DNA of 64,000 nt, taken from JBGTFE01 sp049799955 (GTDB taxonomy: Bacteria; Acidobacteriota; Blastocatellia; Pyrinomonadales; Pyrinomonadaceae). Made by a program: the position numbers and the translations under genes. Under the pieces are notes generated by a model, which saw only the letters and a list, made by a program, of their open reading frames with translations, did no database searches and was not told the DNA's origin. The stretch covers positions 40,013 to 104,012 of the forward strand of contig JBARIW010000065.1 in the NCBI GenBank assembly GCA_049799955.1. Reading direction: 5' to 3'. Of the stretch, positions 27,028-35,768 are shown piece by piece; the stretch's first letter is position 1; the number at the start of each line of letters is the position of its first letter.

Positions 27028-28971
27028 TTACTCAACGGCTTTCCTGATTCTGATTAATGAGATTAAAATTTCGGTTTGAACTCTAGTAGAGTTATTTGTA
27101 GTTGTATTGATTATTACGGCGCGTCTCATTAATTTGTCGCGGTCTGGAATCTTTCTTTCTTTGATATAAAGACTTTCAGCCTGTTTGAGTTTTCTAATCA
27201 TATAATCTTCGAGAGATTCTAAATTTTCATCAATCACCTTTTTAGTTTTGGGCAATTTTAGATGTCTTTTTTCAATCCATTTCTTGAAGCCGACTTCTCG
27301 GATAATTTCGGTTATACAAACCCTTTTAAGAGGAATTGTTAAATATATCTTCTTACAAGCTTCCTCAACTTTAGGTGATAGTTCAGCATCGATTTTCTTC
27401 CAATCAAGAGTTTCTTTTTTTCTCGGGACATTCAGAACGTCAGGTAAATGGTTTTTCATCCATTCAGTGTCATTTCGCATTAGCCATTGATATTCAAAGG
27501 CTACTAGTTTAATTAACTTATCCCGATTTGCTGTAGGATTCTCTTTTACGACTTTTTTCAAATTCTTTCGACAGATTTCTCTTGATTCAGATAAAGTTCT
27601 TCGTGGCGGCTTACAATGAAACTTATTGTTTGAAACTCTTGCTCCGATGGCGTTCATTGGAAGATTTAGGCGACGAGCTATAGTTGTTATTGAAAGATCG
27701 CTTATTTTGAGCCTTCTGGCGATTTCAGCTCGCGAAAGTGATAAGTCATTCCACATTTCCTCTAACTTTTTTTCCCAAACAATTCCGTATTCCCGAATTG
27801 AGTCATATCTCATACGGTCATTTTCCGATTTATCCGGTCCGATGCGCTGATAAATAAAACCGCAATCACATGTGAAAACAGCGATTGGCTTACCCCTTCT
27901 TTTTCCTTTGGTCAAATTGTCAAAAACTTCACAGTTTTGAATTCTTAATTCTCCATAATGGTCAGCAGCACGGCTTAAACAAGGATAAGGACCATCAAGA
28001 AAAGGTTTGAATTCTACAAAAGAGGTAAAGAATTCTTTTGCGGTCAATCCTAGAAAAGTCATCATCAATAAATGTCGAATAGGATGATGAAGAATATCAG
28101 TTTTACTTTTTTCAATCAGTCGGAAAATCCAGCTTCGATGAGTCGACTCAATTGAACAGCCCAAAGTTTCAAGTAGAGATGGAGAAAAATAATTTTGAAA
28201 AGCTCTGAAGAGTTTATTATTTCTGATTCTACCGTTGTAATAGGCATATTCCTGTTTCAAGAGTAAGTTAAAATATCTTTCTCGAATTATATTGGCTCCT
28301 AAGCAGAAATTGTTTTGAGAAAACAACCATTTTGCGTCCTCAGCTAATTTAATCAGAACTAAATAATCGGCTTGTTCTTTTTTTACATATTTAGGTTTTA
28401 TTGAAGAAACAATTTCTTCCGCTGCCCGAAAATAATTTCCAATACTCCTCTCCCACTTAATTGGGCTGTTTTCTAAAAAGCAATGATGAAGCGAACAAAC
28501 TAAAATACCCGGCAACTGGTGAATGCGATGCCAATAAGCACTTCCGAATTCTCTTCTATCTTCTTCAATGCAAATAGGACAAAATCTCAGGAACTCCGGC
28601 ATTTTAACTTGTTTGACATTAGTGGCAAGTCTGGTTCGTATAACATTGTCTTTTGAATCACCCTTCATTTCCTGGCGAACTAATTTAGCTCGTTCAAGAG
28701 GCAGAAATGGCTCGTAAAAAGGTAAAAGTGTGTTTTTATTAATTAAAGATTCAGATGAATAATAGTTTTCACGCGGTAGGATAGATACAAAATAGTCAAG
28801 TCTAGTGGGAAAATCTACAATCGCAGATAATCCGCGTCTGCCGAAAAGCTCAATTAAGATGGATTGTTTATGCGGATATTTAGCGCGTTTGGCGTATCTT
28901 GCACAGGCGCTGTACAAGAGTTCATCTGGATAAACGTCGGTGAAGAATCCAATCATAAACAAGACTTTCAA
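27028..28971 (-). CDS. tnsD: TniQ/TnsD family target-selection protein
   Basis: The site-recognition subunit that would direct insertion to the pilC 3' end. It has 647 residues (Tn7 TnsD has about 508). The N-terminal TniQ domain has FFTDVYPDELLYSACARYA and a zinc site CPICIEEDRREFG with AYWHRIHQLPGILVCSLHHC (about residues 130-165). The C-terminal half contains helix-turn-helix-like stretches (SLSRAEIARRLKISDLSITT, about 400) expected for sequence-specific DNA binding. Its start overlaps the tnsC stop by 4 bases. It is the last gene of the tns operon. Confidence 0.88.
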   Translation of the reverse strand: MKVLFMIGFFTDVYPDELLYSACARYAKRAKYPHKQSILIELFGRRGLSAIVDFPTRLDYFVSILPRENYYSSESLINKNTLLPFYEPFLPLERAKLVRQEMKGDSKDNVIRTRLATNVKQVKMPEFLRFCPICIEEDRREFGSAYWHRIHQLPGILVCSLHHCFLENSPIKWERSIGNYFRAAEEIVSSIKPKYVKKEQADYLVLIKLAEDAKWLFSQNNFCLGANIIRERYFNLLLKQEYAYYNGRIRNNKLFRAFQNYFSPSLLETLGCSIESTHRSWIFRLIEKSKTDILHHPIRHLLMMTFLGLTAKEFFTSFVEFKPFLDGPYPCLSRAADHYGELRIQNCEVFDNLTKGKRRGKPIAVFTCDCGFIYQRIGPDKSENDRMRYDSIREYGIVWEKKLEEMWNDLSLSRAEIARRLKISDLSITTIARRLNLPMNAIGARVSNNKFHCKPPRRTLSESREICRKNLKKVVKENPTANRDKLIKLVAFEYQWLMRNDTEWMKNHLPDVLNVPRKKETLDWKKIDAELSPKVEEACKKIYLTIPLKRVCITEIIREVGFKKWIEKRHLKLPKTKKVIDENLESLEDYMIRKLKQAESLYIKERKIPDRDKLMRRAVIINTTTNNSTRVQTEILISLIRIRKAVE

Positions 28972-30578
28972 TAGGAATAGAATTCACTGGAAGGTCGCAT
29001 AAACCCGGCTTCTTTCAGAATGCTGTATGCATCCGAATTTTCACTTTTTTCATTTTTGGACGTTAGTCGAATAAGCCTTCTCTTATTTTCAAAACTTAAA
29101 TCAGCTATCTTGTTGGGGTGACGACCGTATTCACGCGTTCCGGATTTGGATTTTTTCGATTTTTCTTTAGACTTGTTGGTAATTTGAGTATCGTCACTTT
29201 TATTAAAAGGACTTAACTCCATTGTGATATGTATTGATTGATTACTTTTATTTTGTGGTGAAACATCAGTATTTTCTTTTGACTCGGACTCTTGCAGAGT
29301 CGATACGGTAAAATTATCTTCAAAGTCTCTTGGATATACATCCTCGAACATTCTCAAAACTCTCATATCGCCAGTTTTCAAGGCGTTTAGAATTTTTCGC
29401 GGCATGTTGAGTTTTTCTTTTGCTACGGAGCGGATAATTCCCACCGTAATTTTTTCGCTTCCTGATTCAATAGCACGCTTTTGAGCAAAATAAAACAGCT
29501 TTACTGCAAAATCGGTAATACCTTGTGATTCTTCGTAAAGAGCTTTTTTTAATTTCTCGGTGAGTTCGACTTTTTGTTTTGTGTATTGATGTTTCCACAT
29601 TGTTCCGACAAATAAACCCCATTGCTCATCATTTTCCATTCGATGCCAAACGACATCTCCTTGTCCGGTTCCACGCCGTGTTTGACTAAACTCTCCTGAA
29701 AGAACAGAAATTGCTTTATATGTTCCGATTAAAGACACAGGAACACCTATGCTATTTATCAATTTGACGAAGAAATTAAGCATAGCGGTATCTCCACCGC
29801 TTTTAGCGAAACTCAATCTTTGAATCTCATCTATAACTAAGACTCCTAAAAAATGATTTGAAGCTACTATTTCCATAGATAATAACAATTCATCAATAGT
29901 TGGCTTTCCCTTTGAATAAGTTTCCAGATAATTCGTGCCTAAAATACAATCTACCGAGTAGAAAAATGAGAGGCATAAATCTTTTAAGCTTCCGTCGCGA
30001 GGACATTCTACTTTCAACCAAACAATTTGTGATTCAGTAAATAATTTATTTTTATACTTACTATGATGTATAACCTGTGGGTATAAATTAAGAATTCTAA
30101 GAACAGAGCGAGATTTTCCAACTCCGCTAATTCCAACGATATTAAAGCCAGATGCTGTCCACGACGGGTCTTCATTTGATTCGTACTGGTCGGTATATTG
30201 GTCAAATGTTTCCAACTGCTTATCAATTTTCTTCCAATAATCTTCCTTACGAGGATTCCGACCCAAATATCCCATTCGAATGACCGAAGAAAAACTTTCC
30301 TCCAAATCAAGATGGATATCCAGTGGCACAAAAAACGTCAGTGCTTCTTGTATTTTTAAGTATCGGACTTTATCAGGTAATGAAACATAGTCTGTATTAA
30401 ATGGCTGGCGATTTAGCAATTTCATTACGTGTTCAGTTGTCCAAATTGGGGGCAATGCTTCTATAAGCGGATTGCCTTCAAATTCAGCGAGTTCAGGCTT
30501 ACGATAGACCGCTCTGACAGGAGGCTTACCTTTGTGAATAATAAACCTTGAATTGAGCTTAAAGATTGCCAACATCAA
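28968..30578 (-). CDS. tnsC: TnsC-type AAA+ transposition regulator
   Basis: The AAA+ ATPase that links the target-bound TniQ protein to the transposase. It has 536 residues (Tn7 TnsC 555). Walker A VGISGVGKSRS lies at about 148-158 and Walker B FLGVLVIDEIQRLS near residue 245; a sensor-like SLIGTYKAI follows near 288. The charged C-terminal tail (about 430-536, KSKEKSKKSKSG) probably contacts TnsA/TnsB, as in Tn7. The start overlaps the tnsB stop by 4 bases. Confidence 0.9.
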   Translation of the reverse strand: MMLAIFKLNSRFIIHKGKPPVRAVYRKPELAEFEGNPLIEALPPIWTTEHVMKLLNRQPFNTDYVSLPDKVRYLKIQEALTFFVPLDIHLDLEESFSSVIRMGYLGRNPRKEDYWKKIDKQLETFDQYTDQYESNEDPSWTASGFNIVGISGVGKSRSVLRILNLYPQVIHHSKYKNKLFTESQIVWLKVECPRDGSLKDLCLSFFYSVDCILGTNYLETYSKGKPTIDELLLSMEIVASNHFLGVLVIDEIQRLSFAKSGGDTAMLNFFVKLINSIGVPVSLIGTYKAISVLSGEFSQTRRGTGQGDVVWHRMENDEQWGLFVGTMWKHQYTKQKVELTEKLKKALYEESQGITDFAVKLFYFAQKRAIESGSEKITVGIIRSVAKEKLNMPRKILNALKTGDMRVLRMFEDVYPRDFEDNFTVSTLQESESKENTDVSPQNKSNQSIHITMELSPFNKSDDTQITNKSKEKSKKSKSGTREYGRHPNKIADLSFENKRRLIRLTSKNEKSENSDAYSILKEAGFMRPSSEFYSY

Positions 30579-32788
30579 TTTTCCTCCTGTAAACGACGCA
30601 AAGCATCTATCCGGCTTGGGCGTGAAATATATTCTTCATCCTTTTGCTCAAACGACTCTAATTCATTTATTTCCTGATTATCTGAACTAGTGTTTTGCTG
30701 ATTTGGAAGCCACTCCATCAACGGATTGTCTATGAGTTTCTCTACCTGTCGATTTAATCTAATGTTTTCCTTTCTCGAACTTTTACTCATTTTGCCAGCC
30801 TTAATAAGAGCTTCTTGATGTTTGTCCAACCCTTCCTGAAGAATAGCTTCTTTTTGGGCTTGTAATAACGCTTTCCTTTTGTTTCGCTTAGTTGTGTCAG
30901 ATTTTCCTGCATCAACTTCTAAAGCAAAATAATCCCTAGCGTCATACCAATTTTGTCCTTTTAAATGTTGAGAAGCTTGTGTAAGGAAACAAGGTTCAAG
31001 TCTTGTTCCTCCGTCTAAGGGCAAGTAAATCATGTCTGTTGAATCAGGATGAAATGCGATTTCAACCCGCATGCTTTTTCCTTTAGAGCGTTCAAACCAA
31101 CCTTCCTGAATTGCTAAATCACAGGTGTAATACAGCTCTTTTTCAAAATAAATTCCACGAGGCGTAACTGTAACAGTCTTTCGTGGCAATAAATTCAATC
31201 GAATCATATCTTGTGAAACTACTCGTAAATGACCAGAACGATACTTAATTCCCCAGTTCCAAATATCTAGAGGATATCTTTTAACTTGAGCTGCAATCAT
31301 AAATGCATCCTTTTTGTAACCTTTTAAGTAAGCAAAGTTGTTGTATTCAATAATATATAAGATAAGTAATTGGCGAAATTTATATATGTTTATGGCTGCT
31401 TTGAGCATATAATCCGGATCTCCTCTTTGTTTTTGGTGAGGGACATAGCCGGGAATAAATTTAATATACTTTTCTTCCGCTCTACCGTGATGTCGCTCTA
31501 CTATTGGTTTCCAATCTCCTCGCCAAGGAGCTGTTGTATACATCCGACTGCCAAGAATAATAAAAGGTTCGGCTTTGTATGCCCGTAACTCTCCTCTATC
31601 AGCAAGGATACCCTCAGGAAACAACTGACAAGGCCAGTCCTCTTCATCAATAGGAATTCCATATTTTGCACAATATTCAACCTTATTCATTGCAATATTA
31701 TCCAGAGCAAGCATAGCTCCTTTCCAGCTAGGACCTTCAAAAGTACTTGAAAAACCCATAATTACGTGACTAAAAGTATCGCCACCAAGATATGTAACAG
31801 GTCTACCAACAATACGAATTGGATTTAACATGCTGGTTAGATATGTATTTGAGATAGTTGAGTCAAACTGGCATATTGAACCGGGACCAAATGCCATCTG
31901 AGTAGCATCGCCAAGAATGGGTCTTTTATTGTTAAGATAGTCTCGCTCAGAATATATATCAGTTATTATTTGTTTTTTGTTATGGTGTTTTTTGTCGTAC
32001 CAATATCGATATTGACCAAATGTAGGTAACTCTTCATCAGGAGGGAGCACGGGGATTTCTACTCCATTGATTTCTTCCGTATCAATTTTGAAATAGTTGC
32101 GCTTAATTAAGTCGAACGTATCTTCTAAGCTGTGCTTCTCATTTTCCTTGAATTTTCTTGTTCCTTTTTCAAATTTCTTTTCTATTTCAAGTGTAATTCT
32201 GATACCCAGATTTTTACCATTTTCCTGATTGCGGGGAGGACGACCTAATTTGCGTGCATTTTGATTATCTGTTGTTCTTTTCTCTCCCTTTCCACCACAC
32301 TTTTGAAAATCTGGCAGCAAAGCATTTTTAACTCTTCCTCTTTGCCACCATTTTCTTAACCAACCCCAATAAGTAGCTTCTCTTTTCTTTAATTCTTTAC
32401 TAAGAGATGAGATTTTCTTTCCACGAATGTTCTTGTTTAGCATGAAATCTATATCTTCATCGTGAATAAGTGGCTCAAAGAATCGCCAAGCTTCATCTCG
32501 ATGTTTTTTACTTGCCTCTGAAATTGAGGTTTCAGGGCGTAATACAAAATCATAAGGGTCTTTCTTCAAAACCTTTGCGTTTTCCGTGGAAATTACATTT
32601 TTTAATTCACTGTATCGGCGAAGTAAAGGTAGGGCTTTGGGATGATAAATATCTATAAGAACAACTTCATTTGAAAATTCATTTACATAAAGAGCTCTTT
32701 CTACAAGTAAAATTTTCTTCGTTGAATTTTCTTCTTGTTCGGTGAACAAATCTTGCCATTCTATTAACATATTTAAGTAAATTTCCAT
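30575..32788 (-). CDS. tnsB: TnsB-type DDE transposase
   Basis: The retroviral-integrase-fold transposase that binds the end repeats and joins 3' ends. It has 737 residues (Tn7 TnsB 702). The N-terminal part has DNA-binding helical domains (EATYWGWLRKWWQRGRVKNA). The catalytic core shows first Asp in SICQFDSTISNTYL (about 311), second Asp in ILADRGELRAYK (about 393), and Glu in WKPIVERHHGRAEEKY (about 430). A Mu-transposase-type beta-barrel (PRGIYFEKELYY) follows. AAAGGAG lies 6 bases before the ATG. Confidence 0.93.
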   Translation of the reverse strand: MEIYLNMLIEWQDLFTEQEENSTKKILLVERALYVNEFSNEVVLIDIYHPKALPLLRRYSELKNVISTENAKVLKKDPYDFVLRPETSISEASKKHRDEAWRFFEPLIHDEDIDFMLNKNIRGKKISSLSKELKKREATYWGWLRKWWQRGRVKNALLPDFQKCGGKGEKRTTDNQNARKLGRPPRNQENGKNLGIRITLEIEKKFEKGTRKFKENEKHSLEDTFDLIKRNYFKIDTEEINGVEIPVLPPDEELPTFGQYRYWYDKKHHNKKQIITDIYSERDYLNNKRPILGDATQMAFGPGSICQFDSTISNTYLTSMLNPIRIVGRPVTYLGGDTFSHVIMGFSSTFEGPSWKGAMLALDNIAMNKVEYCAKYGIPIDEEDWPCQLFPEGILADRGELRAYKAEPFIILGSRMYTTAPWRGDWKPIVERHHGRAEEKYIKFIPGYVPHQKQRGDPDYMLKAAINIYKFRQLLILYIIEYNNFAYLKGYKKDAFMIAAQVKRYPLDIWNWGIKYRSGHLRVVSQDMIRLNLLPRKTVTVTPRGIYFEKELYYTCDLAIQEGWFERSKGKSMRVEIAFHPDSTDMIYLPLDGGTRLEPCFLTQASQHLKGQNWYDARDYFALEVDAGKSDTTKRNKRKALLQAQKEAILQEGLDKHQEALIKAGKMSKSSRKENIRLNRQVEKLIDNPLMEWLPNQQNTSSDNQEINELESFEQKDEEYISRPSRIDALRRLQEEN

Positions 32789-32799
32789 GGTTGCTCCTT

Positions 32800-33579
32800 T
32801 TAATCTGGTACAGATAATTCTATTTCCGAAATTTTTAAGCTGGGATTAATTCTCTTATGCATATTAATCGCAAGTTTTCGATTAGCTAATAAATGCTTGA
32901 TAGCGGTTAAAGTCATACCTATTTTTAGCCCTATTTTGACGTCACAGGCAATAGCTAACTCGCTTAAAGTAATATTTTGATTTATTGAATATTCACTAAT
33001 TAGTGGAATTATCTGAGAAAGGATTTCTGGGGTTAGGGGGGCAAGAACGGCAAGATTTTTGAATTCATGTATCCACTCAATGTTAAAGGCTAAATTTGTA
33101 TCAATCTCTTTTTCGCTAACGATTCCCCAGTCAATTCCTCTAGATTCCCAGTAAATTCTTTCGATTTCAAACTTTTCAATTACTCTTTCATTAGAAAGTT
33201 CCTGACTAGGTTTAACCGTCCTCGCAATTTCCCCTATGCCTATTCCTTTTTTGACTGTAATGACAAAATCCGTAGTCATTCCAAAAGTTGTGCCTTTGTT
33301 GTTTCCGGGATGCTTAACTTTAATTTCACTGGCGATTTTCTCAGTATCCGCAAGGTTTAGTAAAAATTGTTCCCGAATATCTTTAATAGACGAAAACCAT
33401 TCCAAATTATAAAAATAAAATAATTCTAGTCGGCTCAAAAAATGATGAATTCTATTGGTTTTCCATCCTTGTATGCGAGTCGATAATCCTTTTGACTTAA
33501 CATTATGCGTTAGGAGAAATGGAGTATAATTTTCTCCTCTTCCATTAATGTCGTCATCATTCTTTGTTTTTTTTGCCAT
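32800..33579 (-). CDS. tnsA: TnsA-type endonuclease subunit
   Basis: The restriction-enzyme-like subunit that cuts 5' ends, giving cut-and-paste movement with TnsB. The ATG at 33579 (MAKKTKND) has GGAAGAG upstream and gives 259 residues; the longer ORF start at 33630 is a TTG. Catalytic residues line up with Tn7 TnsA (E63, D114, K132): Glu in FLSRLELFYFYN, Asp in GMTTDFVITVKKG and Lys in EIARTVKPSQE. The C-terminal winged-helix part is VLAPLTPEILSQIIPL onwards. It is the first gene of the tns operon. Confidence 0.9.
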   Translation of the reverse strand: MAKKTKNDDDINGRGENYTPFLLTHNVKSKGLSTRIQGWKTNRIHHFLSRLELFYFYNLEWFSSIKDIREQFLLNLADTEKIASEIKVKHPGNNKGTTFGMTTDFVITVKKGIGIGEIARTVKPSQELSNERVIEKFEIERIYWESRGIDWGIVSEKEIDTNLAFNIEWIHEFKNLAVLAPLTPEILSQIIPLISEYSINQNITLSELAIACDVKIGLKIGMTLTAIKHLLANRKLAINMHKRINPSLKISEIELSVPD

Positions 33580-33639
33580 ATAACTCTTCCTGTATTCTGC
33601 TTTTATAGAAAACGCAAATAGGTATGACAAAGCTGAATA

Positions 33640-33801
33640 GAACTTGCATAGAAATAAATACCTATGCTATAAATAAAAACACTACGAGCGTTCCGCCAAT
33701 AAAGCAGATTGTTTGTAAAAACTGGTGGAAAACAGCCACCAATTTATAAATTAAGAATCCTAAAACCTGATGTCTTAGCTTGCCGGCTTTAATCAGGTTT
33801 T
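33640..33801 (+). ncRNA. Candidate small RNA upstream of tnsA
   Basis: A noncoding plus-strand stretch ends in a strong intrinsic terminator: arms 33762-33771 and 33792-33801 with ATTTTTTATT after. A second hairpin (GGTGG ... CCACC, about 33724-33740) lies before it. No plus-strand ORF ends here, so the terminator implies an unrecognised transcript. The 5' end is not defined. Confidence 0.4.
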
Positions 33802-34043
33802 ATTTTTTATTCCATAAAATTTCGTATGAATCAAAACAGCTAAAATAGGATAAATTTAGCGGATTTTAATTTAGTTCTAAGTTAGCTTGTGTGTTTTGAT
33901 TTGTCAACTACTGAAGGTTACCGCAAAGGCTTGTAAATGAACGACTTATAACAGTATAATGTCAAGCATAGATGTAGATTTTACTAGCGTTATAATGTCA
34001 AGCAACTATGGGGTTACAAAAAGAATTCGATTATGTGCGTTCA
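33802..34043. other. AT-rich intergenic DNA with a 14-bp direct repeat
   Basis: TATAATGTCAAGCA occurs at 33955-33968 and exactly again at 33991-34004. It could be an operator pair around a promoter (TATAAT is included). Nothing else is recognised. Confidence 0.4.
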
Positions 34044-34355
34044 TCAAGATTGACTCCAATCAGTAACCATTTTCCATAGCATTCCGTCCTGTTCTTTTTT
34101 TATATGATCATCAACAATATTTCTTAAAATGATTTCATACAATTGAGATTTGTTTAACTTTTTTCGCTTATTTCTTGGAAGTTTCTGTATTATGTTGAGG
34201 TGTATGTGCTCCACTTTTTCGACTAAATCTGAGGGCAGGTAAAGTGAAATCGGCTCTTTTTGAACACCGGAGTTTTGTTTCTTTCCTTTTATAGACATTC
34301 TTGATTTACTACTTATTTTTCCTCTTGGTTTGTTTGATTTCTCGTATTTTTCCAT
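34044..34355 (-). CDS. Small basic ribbon-helix-helix-like protein
   Basis: A protein of 103 residues with a lysine-rich N-terminus (SNKPRGKISSKSRMSIKGKK) followed by PISLYLPSDLVEKVEHIHL, the strand-helix start of RHH/ParG-type DNA-binding domains, and a second helix NKSQLYEIILRNIVDDHI. It probably acts as a dimeric DNA-binding regulator. It overlaps the 3' end of the next gene by 47 bases, so the two are read together. Confidence 0.55.
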   Translation of the reverse strand: MEKYEKSNKPRGKISSKSRMSIKGKKQNSGVQKEPISLYLPSDLVEKVEHIHLNIIQKLPRNKRKKLNKSQLYEIILRNIVDDHIKKEQDGMLWKMVTDWSQS

Positions 34356-34827
34356 TTTTATATTCCCAAACTTCTTTGCGAAGCCAGCCTGTTCCTCGAT
34401 TCGGTCTGCGTCTCGGAAAAGTTATCGTGATTTTATTTGCACCGACAGTTACAAGCGGAGCCGGACCGCCGCAATATCCAATTGAATCAGAGATTTTATA
34501 ACTTCCGTTCTTATTAATTCCAAGAAAGAAAATATCAGTTCCATCACAAGCATTTCCCAGCATACGATTTTGGAACACTATTACCTCATCAAAAGGAGAA
34601 ATGGCTGATTTAACGTGTTTCAATACATATGGAGAAGTGTCGCAATCATAAGTCGAGATAACTTTTTTACCAAGTTTAATAACACATTCAAGCTCGCCAG
34701 AGGTTGATGAAATTGATAGCTTTCCTGCACTCGTATCCATCTCATAATTTCTTTCCTGAGCAGAAGAATTGGAGACGAGCAGTAAAAATACGAATAAGGC
34801 AATTAAAGATTTTTCGATGTGTTTCAT
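34309..34827 (-). CDS. Hypothetical exported protein
   Basis: A protein of 172 residues with a clear signal peptide (KSLIALFVFLLLVSNSSAQE). The mature domain has four cysteines (ELECVIKL, STYDCDTS, LGNACDG, IGYCGGP), likely two disulfides, and a basic tail. No family is recognised. It sits at the cargo edge of the transposon, transcribed in the same direction as the tns operon but 700 bp upstream of it. Confidence 0.55.
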   Translation of the reverse strand: MKHIEKSLIALFVFLLLVSNSSAQERNYEMDTSAGKLSISSTSGELECVIKLGKKVISTYDCDTSPYVLKHVKSAISPFDEVIVFQNRMLGNACDGTDIFFLGINKNGSYKISDSIGYCGGPAPLVTVGANKITITFPRRRPNRGTGWLRKEVWEYKNGKIREIKQTKRKNK

Positions 34828-34902
34828 AACTATCTCTCTACAGACTTTTATTTAGGAAATAAAATCCCCGGCAGAAATTCAAAAAATCCTGTCACTCGAA
34901 TC

Positions 34903-34931
34903 TTGACAATGACAATCAATCAAGAAATACT
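34903..34931 (+). promoter_or_regulatory. Putative promoter for the zinc-knuckle/HTH pair
   Basis: TTGACA at 34903-34908, 17-base spacer, AATACT at 34926-34931. A hairpin with 7-bp arms (GAGTGGC 34951-34957, GCCACTC 34974-34980) overlaps the start of the small ORF and may control it. Confidence 0.4.
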
Positions 34932-34969
34932 TTCGACAAAGAAATGATTGGAGTGGCTATAACAACCTG

Positions 34970-35128
34970 ATGTGCCACTCTGTCGTAGTCCTTTACTCAC
35001 GAATTACGGCAGATTATTTTATCCAGAAAAGTTTAGAACTATCTTGTTCTAATTGCAAGCAATCCAATAAACCTCAATTAATTCGATTTAATTACAAAGA
35101 TGAAGTTCTTCTCGGAGGTGAGAAGTAA
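34970..35128 (+). CDS. Small zinc-knuckle-like protein coupled to the HTH gene
   Basis: An ORF of 52 codons, MCHSVVVLYS onwards, with CSNC at residues 26-29 plus an N-terminal CH, so it could bind zinc. Its stop overlaps the ATG of the HTH gene in TAATG, which is a typical coupling arrangement, and the HTH ribosome site GGAGGTGAG lies within it. The start codon itself has only a weak upstream GGAG. The function is unknown. Confidence 0.45.
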   Translation: MCHSVVVLYSRITADYFIQKSLELSCSNCKQSNKPQLIRFNYKDEVLLGGEK

Positions 35129-35424
35129 TGGGAAGAGCTTCGCGACAGGCACCAGTTCGGCTGGCTGAAAAGTTAAGAATAATTAGAGAATCTCTTGGAT
35201 TATCTCAGGGGGGGATGTTGAAACATTTAGGCTTAAATGAAGAGGATGGACTATTTCGCAGTAGTATTTCAGGCTATGAGTTAGGCACTCGTCTTCCACC
35301 GTATAACGTTCTACTTGCTTATGCACGTTCTGCAAATATATATGTTGAAGTTTTAATTGATGATGAAATTGATTTGCCCAAAAAACTGCCATCCAAAATA
35401 AAAAGTGAGGGCATAAAAATATAG
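35128..35424 (+). CDS. HTH (XRE-like) transcriptional regulator
   Basis: A protein of 98 residues. The helix-turn-helix RLAEKLRIIRESLGLSQGGM followed by SSISGYELGTRLPPYNVLLA matches the XRE/Cro fold (helix 2 GLSQ, recognition helix SISGYE). The C-terminus VEVLIDDEIDLP is a common tail of small XRE regulators. A strong GGAGGTGAG precedes the ATG. It may regulate the transposon or its cargo; no operator was identified. Confidence 0.8.
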   Translation: MGRASRQAPVRLAEKLRIIRESLGLSQGGMLKHLGLNEEDGLFRSSISGYELGTRLPPYNVLLAYARSANIYVEVLIDDEIDLPKKLPSKIKSEGIKI

Positions 35425-35768
35425 AATTCCAAGTCTGAATTTTACTTGCGAAGCTAACATTTTCTTAACGACTTTTTATGAAAGTTGACATTGTCGTAAG
35501 AGCTAATAAATGTAGGAGTTTGTTGTAATTACAACAGACTCTCTATTTGTCATTTTGTGCCAAATTTTTGAAATACGTCAGAAAAATATTCTAATATTTT
35601 CTTGCATTCACAGTCCGTTTAACGCTATTATTCATAAGTTTTATTCATATAAACGCTTTGTTTCGTAGGACATTGTGGGTAGATTAGATAGAAAATCTTA
35701 GAAGATACAAAAATCTGATACGCCCGCAATATAAAGATAATTTTATTGAACCTTAATTTAAGACAATT
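35425..35768. other. AT-rich intergenic region before the R-M-like operon
   Basis: It contains a 14-bp palindrome GTTGTAATTACAAC (about 35522-35535), which could be a regulator site ahead of the four-gene operon. No gene or terminator is accepted. Confidence 0.35.
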
